From Pyrrhosoma nymphula (lineage: Eukaryota > Arthropoda > Insecta > Odonata > Coenagrionidae), in assembly GCA_963573305.1 (NCBI GenBank), contig OY754330.1, positions 23,191,096 through 23,255,095 of the forward strand: 64,000 nt of DNA, in the 5' to 3' direction. Shown piece by piece: positions 11,701 to 23,700 of this stretch (position 1 is the first letter of the stretch; each line of letters starts with the position of its first letter). Both the position numbers and the translations under genes were made by a program. The notes under the pieces were generated by a model. It had not been told where the DNA came from, searched no databases, and saw only the letters and a program-made list of their open reading frames with translations.

Positions 11701-14700
11701 ACCAACTAATTTTCAACCCTATTAATCCTTCTTTTGCCATTGACACTTCTCTGGTACCCCATTTCCTCTGCATTTAGCCAACTTTGAAGCTTATCCTGGC
11801 ATGCCTTGGTTTCCCTGCCATGTAATAATAATGGTAGGAGACACTTTTGTACACTGCACTTTTCACTTCCCTAGACAAACTCTCGTTCCTAGATATGCTG
11901 TATATACTACCTACGACTTTCCTTTCAGCAATTGCATGTCTTACAATCTCTTCATCAATTATTTCATCATTTACTCTCATCATACAATCATTCTTATCAC
12001 TCTCCCTATCAAAAACAACCACTTATATCTGTGTTGCATTTACTCTCTAATCCATTCTCCTTGTTGCTTCAAGGTATTCAGGAGCCTCTGAAATTCCTGT
12101 GAGCTCACAGACAACTATCCCATCATCATCTGTGTACAAAAGAACTTGCATGTTTTAATCTCCAACCATTATACCAAAATCTACTCACACATCTCTCACA
12201 CATTTATCCATGAAAACATTGAATTGCCATGGTGAAATTACGCATCCTTGCTTTATGGCATGTTTAATTTAAAACCAGTCACTCAAGACCCAATTAACTC
12301 TGAAGTTTGCCTTACTATTATTCTTCTTTGCCTTCAAACATTCAATAACTGATCATTCACTCCATAAACCTTCCACAGCTTATTTCTATTTACCCTATCA
12401 TATGCCTTCTCTAAATGCACAATGTACATACCATATTTGCACGAATCTAAGAGTAACCCAATTCTAAGATAAGAACCCCCCATTTTTGGAAATCCACAAT
12501 GGGAAAAAAGTCATGGATTTTGCTTCCGATTGTAAGACAAACCCACTTTTCTTCAGAATCCTGGAAGGGGAAAAAACATAGTCTTAGATTCGTGCAAATA
12601 CGGTACTTCCTTTTGGACATCCATACATTTTTCTAGCACTCTCTGAAATGTACACCGCTGATTACTATATCCACTCCCAGGCATAAACCCGCTCAGTACA
12701 ATCTAGGTTCTGTCAACATTAATCTTCCTCACTCTTTCCATTAATATTTAACTGAAAATATTCCCTGGAATACTCGATAAACTGAGTGAAGAGCTCTCGG
12801 GTTTCACACCGGGTCAGGTTTTCCATTACTTCCAACATTTTGACGCAACACTCCCATCGTTATCAGGGATTCAGGAATCCAATGATGATGACAATGGGCA
12901 ATTCCCTCATTGAAACGTAAGTTATGGACAACCTGACCTGGTGTGAAACATGAGAGCTCTTCATTCAGTATTCCGGGAAAGGCTGCAGTCATCTATACAT
13001 ATAAAAATGAATGAATTAGTTTCTTTGTTTGTCCCTAATGCGTTCCTATACCATTCATCCGATTACGATAAAACTTTGGTTCTTGTGCGCGTGCCCAGGA
13101 AGGTTTCTGAATTATAAAAATCACAAATTTTGGGGTTATTTTTACCCCAATATTTTTAATATTTACTCCCATAGGAAAAGCATTTAAATCGGTGCAGGTT
13201 TTTCTTTATTTGCTTTTTTAAATTACTTGCACTCAAGATATTGGATGGAAATTTTTATCATAGAACACATAAAAGAATGCAGTATTTAATTCTTTCTTTC
13301 AATTTTCTTATACACTTCGTTTTTGTCCATGTATTTTTATCTCTAAATTCATCAATTTTTCTTTCTTTTCAACAATATAAATTTCCAAGGCAACCCGGTG
13401 TGAATATCCATTTAAGGTGGTTCTGCGGGAAAATGACTTTAGGTGGTTTGAGCGAGATAGATCCCTAGTCATAGTGGAGACCATATTCAATTTTTATTTT
13501 TTTATTTCAGCATCTGTAAGAAGTATGAAATAAATATTGTAACATTAATGGTGCAAATAAATAAATAAAATGCCCAAAAATCTCAGTAATTAAATAAATA
13601 AAGTTACATAAGTCTCTAACTTGACTCATTTTTTCCCGCCGAACGGCTGAAAACCCTTCAAAACAGCAGGATTTTTTGCGATTCTGTAATAGTTACTGTG
13701 GTGAGTAATAGATTATTTTTCATAAATAGTTGAGAAAACATGCAATCTATACACTGTTAGTTTTTTGACGAAATCTAGGTGTTATAAATTCCTATTTCCT
13801 TCAATATTCTCCCTCTGGAGCGCACAGCCATAATCTATCCCATGTAAAACAGCTTATATTTACAGGCAAATTGCTCGAAAAATAGTTCGGCAAGGGGTTG
13901 ATATTTTGATATTATTGGAAAGATGAGAGTTGTTTCTTTAAAATGAGGCAAAATTCATCAAATTCTTTGTGAAGTGATTTTTCGCTCAAACTACCTTAAA
14001 TGTCATGTCATTCGTATTCTGGCCACTCATAGATAAATGCGTCCACTAGCTGATATGAACAGAAAAATGATACCTTTCCGCACTACTTTTTTCGCAAATC
14101 GAACTCGAAATTACATGATGTTAAATGGGAGATGATGATGGGGAGGAACAGTATTATTCCATATAATATAAATGCCATTTTCACGAAAAAATGTGTTTAA
14201 GAAGGGAAAAATCCCAAGAAATAGAATCAAAATAAAATATAGGAACCTTACCACTTTATTTTTTTAGTTACAGTAAAACTAATTAAACTCCAACTATCCA
14301 GATAGCTTTTAGGGGAAATAATCCTTGAAAATCGGCTTTTCACTGTCACGGCAATAGGCTATTCGAAATGTGTATTGTATCTTTTATGTACCGTTGATTT
14401 CGTTTGACAATTATTGGTTACAGTACATACGTTTCTTTAGCGTTCTTAGATCAATCCGAAGTGAACACATTGAGAAGTTACTTCAGAAATTAACTTTTTT
14501 ATGAGTTATCCATTTTCATATCCATTTATTTGATTATCTGGATGGGGTGCGGTACCAATTGATCCGGATAATTGGAGCTCTACTGTATTAGCAAGTTACT
14601 GCCGTAATTGAAGTCAACATTTGGTAATTCCATACAAATGGTGCTGCAGTTGGCTCCTATGGCCTGAAAAAAGTGCTCATTTAAAATATATTTGAGGAAT

Positions 14701-17700
14701 AATCTGCATATTTTGCATCTTAACCCATTCAAGGCATCGGTCCCTTACTTCTCTCGGTTTTCCCTAGTTCGCAAGCGTCGTCGCTGACACTTGCAACTTC
14801 CTTCAGCGTCTTAGGCTTGCTCTAGGCACACGTGGATGAGTTTCGTTCTTTGCTGGATGTGTTTTCGTTTTATATAAATAAAAGAAAAAACCATTCAGCG
14901 TGGGAATAAATGTCATGTCAACAGGTCAGCATTGAATGGGTTAACTTTGGTTTTCAATAGGCAACACAGGTCATCACCGAAAGCAGAAATTTTTTAACCA
15001 AATAAACAAAAATGTGGAAAATAGTATTTATTTTGACTCACAAAGTCGCAGTGGAACCTCCTTAATAGTGATTTCATGAATGGCTATTCATGCCTGCAGA
15101 ATTTAAAGGGCAGGTTCAGTGAATAATTTGATAGTTGTAGCCAAACCACTACAGTTCCCCATTTGCCTTGCCTTCTTAAACAAGGTCAATCGCTTCAAGT
15201 GTTTGGATTAAATTTGGAAAATCCATGCTTTTCACATGGTCAATTATATGTTGCATGCTCACGAGTGGGACAGCCGAAATATTTATTTGTTTTTTAAGAC
15301 CAAAAATATTGTATATTCCAAAGCACTTGAATAAATTTTTTCAACTTTAATTAATACACAACAAATCATTGTCTTTCATTTATTTTGTACATGTAAATGT
15401 GTCTGCTTTGTATATGTGTGCCTACTTGGAAAGAAAAAGAAGCATTGCAAGGCATGCTGGGCACAGCTAGTACTCATTAAACTGATCGTCCTAGAATTTT
15501 TACATTCAGTCTCCCCACCCTTACCTTTGTATAGTGGAACTATTATTACATTCTCCCAATCTGCCAGAACAACAGACTCATAAATTATATAATTCACACA
15601 AGTGACTTGAAGGTAACTTATACTCACACTTCAGCATTTCACTGGATATCTCCTCTATGCCTGTAGCCTTCCCATTTTTCAACATTCTCATAGCCGTTAC
15701 GATCTCATTCTCTCTTATTTCCTTTTCCATACCTACATTCTCACATACTTATTTGCAAGGCTCATCCTCATCGCCTTCACCATTGTTGTATAATTCTTCA
15801 AAATGCTCACTCCAACATTCCCTAACGTTGCTTTCATCCAAAATGGTCTTGCCACTTTTGTTCTTAATTGCATCCATTCCCCTGCCCTCATCTTGCTTCG
15901 CCCTTTATACCCACTTCTAAGACAACTTTTTATTGCCTTCAAAATCACTCAGCATTTTGCTGCATTCATCCGCATGCATTATTTCTTTGTTTTCTTTCAC
16001 AATGATTTTGTGTTCATTCTTTTTCTCTCTGTATTCATCATATGTCTCATTTTGCTCTTCCTCAGATTTGGTTGCAATCAATGCTATCAATCTCTCATAT
16101 GCCTATGTCTTTTCACCTGCAGCAATTATCACTTTCATTCCATCATGCATCATGATGCATGCATGATTTTACGTTCCCTACCCTGCGTACATAATCATTC
16201 CTTTCAAACTCACCCTCACATTATTCACACTACCATTACTAATACAATTCATCTCATTCCCTCTGCTTCAATGATAGCATATCCTCAAGCATGCATCCAT
16301 AACATACTCTCACCTCGTTGCCTAAAAACCTCTCAACTTTCACCCAGTTACCCATAGCATACCATTAAGCAGCATGAGGTTGATAGAGTACGGGCGCTCA
16401 CTATGGCCTGAAAAACACTCCTCAAGAGGAGTACGGCCATGAGAGAGAATTCAATCTTTCTCCTCCACTCATCCATTCTCTTCTGACCATCTCAGCCTTT
16501 CGCCAAATCTCCACCCTCAGTCCAAGAGGTGGGACATGTGCAGCATCTCACAATGCTCTTTTTTTATTCACAATTCCCCTTTATACCCATTTTTCGTATC
16601 GTAACAGATCTGACCAAGATTATAGTGATAGGGCTCAAACCTGGAGCAGCCATGATGCCATCCAGCATAAGCGAAACCTATCAATGGCCTGGGTGAACTA
16701 CAAAAAGGCCTTAGGCACCATTTTGCATGAGTTACTCATCGCCATGCTAAAGTTGATGGAAACTCCATCCAGAAGTGTCCTACATCCAACGCCTGTTACT
16801 GCTTTGGAAAACACACTTCAATCTGACTTCAGGCAAGAAGTCACTTTCGACAGAGTTGGTAACATGCCACCATGGTGTTTTTTAAGGCTATAGCTTGAGC
16901 CCCCTGCTGTTTTGTATTTCCCTCTAACCTCTGTCCCAAAGGCGGCGATGACGTAGATGATATGCGTGTAGAGTTCCAGGTGATAGGAAGGGTAAGGTTA
17001 CCTGTTTGTTTTATGCAAATGACGTGAAGCTCAATGCTTCCAACGCGAAAGACTTTAGTGCATCCCTGGACACTGTACTGGAATACAATTAGGCTATAGG
17101 GATGGGGTATGGATTGGACAAGTGTTCATTCATCCACCTGACGAGAGTGATATTCTCAGAGAAAAAAGAAGACTTTCAACTCAGGAGCATCAGTCGTCAC
17201 CTCAAGGATGATGATAGCCATGAATACCTCAGCATTCCCCTGCACCAAATGCAAGAGGTGACAGCAGTGAAGGAAAGACACCACCAAGTACACACAGACA
17301 ATTAGAAAAATCTGGCATTCTGAGCTGTTTGGCAGGGGCGGATCCAGGATTTTTCTTTGGGGGGGGGGGGCACAAGGGTCTGATGGGCAAACGGTCTTCT
17401 CATATTTGGGATTAAAAAACAACATACAACAATTAATGTACGAAATATACTTTTTATTTTAATATAGAGATTACTAATATGAAAATATTAATTAGTTACA
17501 TATATAATAACGGCAGTTTTCTATTATATTTCCTGCTGAAGATGTCCAGTACTTCATTAACGTTCATTTTTGACATAATGTCTTCCTTCCCACTTGGGCG
17601 ATGTTATTTTTCGAGCGCTGACTAGCGAATGACCAATGACCGGCAAACCTGTCTTCTTGACTTGTGTTTAAGGCTAAAATGAATGAGGCTCCGTAATACA

Positions 17701-20700
17701 CAAAATAAAACGAACGTAATTATAACGGGACCGTATTCAAAATCTTGTCGTCTTCAAGCGTCTGGGGGGGGCACGTGCCCCCCCCCCCCCTAAATCCGCC
17801 TATGCTGTCTGGTAAGAATGAGGTTCTTGCCACCAACATGTTCGTGGTTTCTACACTGCTGTATAACTCCAGATGCATGAAGTGGAATGTCAACCAGTTG
17901 TTGAACCTCAGTAGGGTAATGAGGAAGATGATGACCATCTTAAGAAATCTTCATCCAAAATCTTGCGTTGCCAGATTGTATCTTCCTTGCAATGTAGGTG
18001 GTAGAGCTCTATTGAGTCTGGAGTGTCTCCACAATGGAGTTGCCCTGGTACAGCATGCCGAGTGTTCAAAAGCACAGGTCCCCTGCCCAGTAACATACAA
18101 GAGGGGTGTTTCTCTTCCAGGTGGCAAAGAGGATAGTGGACGAAACTGCTCTGAACTTAGACCTGTCATCCGACTGAAGTGAGGATGATACATATGTCCA
18201 TCTTTACATTGAAGCCAGATGTCCTGAAGCTCAAAATAAAAAAAACAAGTGGAGGGCCTTGCTCAAGGCGCATTCTTATATGCCCATGCATGGATGTTTC
18301 TATTGAAACATTGAAAAGCATGGGCTATCGAAGTATCTGATGTCTGTCTTCCTATGCTCTGCCATTCTGAAGTCCGAGACAGAGGGTTTTAATCGTCATA
18401 TGTCATGATAATGTCACTAACCCCCTTATATTGAAGGCAGAAATGGCTGATGGGACAAGATACAGGGCATGTCAAGCCCAGCTTACTTACAAGTCTCCTT
18501 CTCTCAGGCTGCAATTACGGCACCAAGTTATTTTTATTTACTGTACCAGGTTATACATATACATATTTAGCTTGGCACAACGTAGCTCTGAAGCTTATAT
18601 TTTCACCTTTGATACCATTATGGCATCGATTGAACACCTGTGCTGCCCTATGCCGCTGCAAATATCAGTCCATGTTAGAGCATGATAAATGTACAATGTG
18701 ATGGAATCACTCCTCCAAAACCAGGCAGTTGGAGGTGACCAAGCCTGATATTGTTCTCCTCAACCTCCTCACACACTCCAGAACATGTTAGTGATTGAGT
18801 TTTTGGCTCCAGTTGAAACAAACTAGTTAGCGAAAGAGGTGGAAAAATGGCCTAAATATCTAGACCTGCTATTTGAATTTTGGCAAATGTAACCAAAACA
18901 CAGTGAAACTTGTTGTCCTCGTCATAAGTGTGCTTGGTGGAATTAGCTGCTAAATAGTATCAAGTGCATTCCTGCCTGGCTTGCAGCACACATGCAAAGG
19001 CTGTCATCCTGTGGTAACTCAGTCTTCTCATTACATATGACCCAAATGCAGCGTAGCCATGTATGTGATGGATGTTGGACGTGGCTACGAGTGCAACCAA
19101 ACCCCTCCCAAATCTCCAGCCATTATGACGGCAATGAACCTTGCTGCTTGTTGGGGATTCAGAGGGGCATGTTACAACCTTAACATTCAATGATAAGAAT
19201 AATAATATTTTTATTATTTATTCAGCATAAACCAGAGTATCCCAATGACTTTAATTTGTGATAAATACATGAATGTTGATCATGAAGAAAATAATAATTT
19301 GGACTTTGGTGCCCAAATCCAGTATATCTAAGATTCAAAATTTATTCCTGAGAATAGTATTTACGGAAACTTCTGCAGTGGCTTGTTATGATAGTATGAT
19401 AGTTTTAGTTTTATTTATTTGTCCAAGGACCAGTAAATACAAAGAATTTGCGTACTGGTATAAGACACGTCATGTAAAAAAATCAAACCATCACATTATC
19501 ACAACATTAACAAATCACATTATCACAAAAGCCAAAAAATTATGATCATGAAAAAATCAGAAAAATTATCAAAACGATAAATAATCATTTATGCTAAAAA
19601 ACATATTCCCAAGCAAGAAGTCCTTCAGCTGAAATTTAAATTTGGGAACAGACGTATTATTTTTAAAATAAACAGGCAATTTGTTGTAGAGGATAAGGCC
19701 CATATTCCTCGGCCCATTGAACGTAGACTTAGTGCGGGTGAATGAGACGAAGATTTTTTGCATTGCGAGTGCTGTGGTTGTGTATATCAGAATTTGTAGC
19801 AAAATTGGAAAGATTATTTTTTGTAAATATAATAACGGTAAAGATATAAATACAAGGTAAAGGTAACAAATTAAGATCCCTAAAAAGAGGAAGACTTGGG
19901 GCATCGTACTTAGAATTAGTCATCAAACGAACAATTTTCTTTTGTAATTTAAAAATAGAAATTGCTTGAGGAGAAGAGCCCCAGAAAAGTATAGTTTGCA
20001 CAATGTGTGAATAACATAAACCATAATACAGAGAAATGAGGACATTTATGGATACAGTGTGACGAATATTCCGAATAAGAAAAGTGACAGAATTAAGCTT
20101 TTTTAAAAGCATATCTATATGAGAGTCCCAATAGAGATGGGAATTTAAAAATAGGCCTAGAAATTTAGTTGACTCTACCTGAGGCAAAATTTGATCGTCA
20201 AATGGAATATTTATTACTTGTGTTAGAGTGTTTTTGTGAATAAACTGTATAACTTGTGACTTTTCGACATTAATTTTAAGAAAATTTTGCGTGGCCCACG
20301 AATGAATTCCTTGGGTAACAAGAGTACAACTTGTAAGAAGGTCGTGAATAGAAGCTGCAGAAATAATAACATTGGTATCATCAGCAAATAAAATAGGATG
20401 ACTGCCTGGAATACCTTGTAGAACACCGGGTAGATCATTAATGTAAATGAGAAACAAAATGGGGCCAAGAACGGACACCTTGGTGAATTATTTTAGGGGA
20501 AGATTTATAATTAGTGCCATCTTTATTAATAATGACATGCTGAGTTTTATCTTGGATATAGGACAACAACCAATTTTTTGAAGAACCCCTAACACCAGCT
20601 AAGTCTAATTTTTCTGAGAGCAAACTATGGTTAACAAGGTCAAATGCTTCAGTAAGATCGAATAATAGAGCACAAATAAACAGTTTTTCATCAAGACCAA

Positions 20701-23700
20701 TATGCAGGTGATTAATAACTTCATAAATAGCAGATAAAGTTGACTTGTTTTTGCGAAAACCATGTTGATGCGGGGACAAAAAACCAATAGATTCAAGCAA
20801 ATAGAAGCAAAACTGAAAGAAAAGATAATCTATTGCAATCCAGTTTTTGCATGCTGTACTTCAGCAAACACCAAGGTGTAGAAATATAAAAAAATGTCCT
20901 CACTATGTATTAGGAATGCTGGGAAAAAGTCGGGAATAAATGGACACAATGTGAGTTACCTCTCTGTTAATGACTGTTAACTTTTAAATTCTATTAATGA
21001 GTGCATACAATTTTTGTTTTCCATTTTTTTCTTGTGATTAATTCTGACAGAATTTTACCCATATTACTACCTTTCTGGCCTTGAATGCTCTTCCTATATC
21101 TTCTTCAAATCTGTACTATGGGGAATAAATTTTCCCAACAAACGGAGCGCCACCACTATCGCCATGAGGGCATACTATACCACGATGAGGGAAAGTCAAA
21201 CCATGTGATGGATTCCTGGCTACTTGCCTGCCTCAAGCATGTTTCGGACCCGCCATGAGAACTGGGGCACATTAGATAACCTTGTATGCATTTGAAACAT
21301 TCAATTCAACTCTCGTCACCTCAACTGAAACCAGGTAATAACTAATAGTTTTTCTTAGGCAAAACTCCATAGGTAAGACCACAAGAACCTTATTGCTAAG
21401 AGACTCATGGCAGTTAACTGGTAAGTTAGATGGGATCCCGATTTGAATGCATTTGCTTTTGCAGACAATTTTTTATTGCTGTGAGGACTTCACGGATATT
21501 CACAAAATTACATTAACTACAGGAGAGAGAGGATATATCAATGGGATACTTAAGTCAGGTTTAACTGTTGCTCAGACATTGAGAGCTATTAATTTGAGTA
21601 GAAAGTACATATATTGCTGGCTAAAGTGCTACAGGGAGGGAGATGAAATGATGGAAAAATGACAAAGAAGCGGAGACCAAGATGTATGTCTCATAATGAT
21701 GATGAAGGCAACAATCATTAACATCCTACTGACAATCCTCTTACTGCTGGTGGGTTGGCTATCTGATAAAGAGGACATTAAACATTGCAGCACCCACATA
21801 ATGAGAAACCATCTCCACGAAGCTGGCATGAGAAATTGCAGGCTGGCAAGAAAGCCAGCAATAAACGAAACTAATAAAATGGCAAGGTTAGATTTCGCTC
21901 ATTCCTACGTGGATATGGACCAATCATATAGGAATATCGTAATTTTCGTTGATGATAAAGCATTAGAAGTGTTGGGAATGGATATGTTTAGCAATGGAGG
22001 ACACGCAATTCTAGGTAAATATAACTTGAGTAATTGATAGTACTTTTGAGAACATTACCCTATTTAGAAACAAAAATAATATTCCTTTCGTTTTTCAGGT
22101 ATTACCCTAAAACATTAAATCCCAAACATTCCCAAAAAGTAAAAATAGATGTGAACATATGTCTGCGTTTTTGGCGAGCAATTTTTACTGCTGCTCCAGA
22201 ACCACTGTTAAGAACACCACCTCAAATGACGTCTGAGGACTACATCCGAATCCTTTGCATTTTCATCTTTTCCATACATTTGCAAAGTGCATCGTACCAG
22301 AGTGTGAATAAATTATATTTGTGCAGGACAACTGTCCCATTCACATTGCGTGAAACTCTGGAAATTTTTCAAGGAGCATTTGCATATTACAGTGGCCACC
22401 AAACTCACCCGATCTGAACCCTATACAAAAAGCTTGCAACTTAATGGTCAAGGAATGGCATAATATCAATGAAAGAAACCAAGAGACACTTAAAGGTCTT
22501 GCCCGAGAAGGCCAAAGACTTCAAGGAGTAATTGATTGTGATGGGAGTGAAAATAAATGCTAATTATGTAGTAAAGTATAAGTTACTTATAAGTGATTCT
22601 CAAGGAAATGGCTATGGAATGTATCTCATTTTTAAGTGGGTGGAAAAATTTTTTCCTGTGCATTTAATAATGAAGTTGACAGATTATTTGACCTACAGAA
22701 TCTACCATGATTATATGTATTCTCTCTGCATTTATTTAAAATGAATTAATCTAAAATACTGAAATTAAAATATAATTATCAATTTATAAATACTGCAATA
22801 TTAAAAAAAAAGTAACTATTCCATCTTGAGTAAATTCCTTCAATAAAACTTTTTTAAATATGCTGGAATAGATGATAGATAAGTCTTAACTAGAATATTT
22901 AAAGTGGATACCTACTCTGCCTAAAATTATAAACGGTTCAGCACTTGAAAAGAAGAAATCGGTCATAAAGATAATATTTTTATTGCTTACTGTTTATTTG
23001 TCTATTTATTTGCGTGTTTATTAATTCATTAGTATTTGCACATACACAGCTTATTTCTTTATTTAGGCATTGAAAATCTACTGCCATGATTGAAAGGTGC
23101 ATAAGATAATAGAATACATTTGTATTCATTTTTTAAAAAAGAGGAAACCCTTTTTCATGGTGGTATTCTGTTAAGCATAATAGGTTATGGGGAGGGAGGT
23201 GGACAACAGGTGAATCCCAGGACTTTTCCTGAAGGCGAGAGGAGGAGTGAAGCCTAGAAGAGAAAGAGAGGAATGAGAAAATGCTGAGCAAACTATGGTG
23301 AGAATGAGAGAGTTAAATGGAATGTTTCAAATGCATACAAGGTTATCAAATTAACCTCCGGTTGAACAGATGACCTCCGTTCTCGTGGCCAGTGTGAAAC
23401 ACGTTAGGGTGAGGTAAGCAGCTGGGAAACCATCACTGATTCAGACGATGAGTCCATCACCTTACTGAGTTTGAATTTCCCTTGTCATGGCCGAGATCTA
23501 GGAAGAATATGCCATCAGAAAGGAAACCGATTTTCCTTCAGAGCGATAGTGGCGGCGCTCTGTTTGTTGGGAAACTTCATCCCCCCATAGTACATATAAG
23601 TATACCCTCATCCTCTCTCCTTTTTAAGCTTGCTTATGATAGGTTGGTAATTAGTGACCTCCTAGTTCATCCCTTCTTCATTTTTATTGGTTTGGAATAA

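Larger units (their letters stand above)
12993..15470 (+). mobile_element. Probable non-autonomous Helitron, 2.5 kb
   Basis: The 5' end is A|TCTATACATATAAAAATG and the 3' end is GGGCACAGCTAG|T, matching the Helitron rule of TC at the start, CTAG at the end and insertion between A and T with no duplication. It lies inside the - strand LINE, whose frame resumes on both sides. The first 150 bp (CCATTCATCCGATT) match the style of the second candidate at 49202-50318. No Rep/helicase gene was found; internally it carries two smaller MITEs. The 3' hairpin is weak. Confidence 0.55.
11470..16350 (-). mobile_element. Decayed non-LTR retrotransposon (LINE), - strand, interrupted
   Basis: Read right to left, reverse-transcriptase segments appear in order with frameshifts and stops. 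Around 15950-15640: SGKTILDESNVRECWSEHF and TAMRMLKNGKATGIEEISSE. Around 15620-15470: LADWENVIIVPLYKGKGGE and CKNSRTISLMST. Around 12780-12605: IPGNIFS, ILMERVRKI, SGFMPGSGYSNQRCTFQ. Around 12428-12350: VHLEKAYDRVNRNKLW. Around 12260-11770: IKHAIKQGCVISPWQFNVF and YTDDD, which corresponds to the YADD box, then a thumb region. The C-terminus fades near 11470. The copy is split by a MITE (12431-12603), a palindromic element (about 12768-12979) and a Helitron-like insertion (12993-15470). With these removed, the RT motifs follow in the right order. The clade was not determined. Confidence 0.75.

Noticed and set aside
15803..16357. 184-codon + strand open frame
   Set aside because: It is antisense to the LINE coding segments, which have clear reverse-transcriptase motifs; the + frame reads as Cys/Ser/Phe-rich noise.
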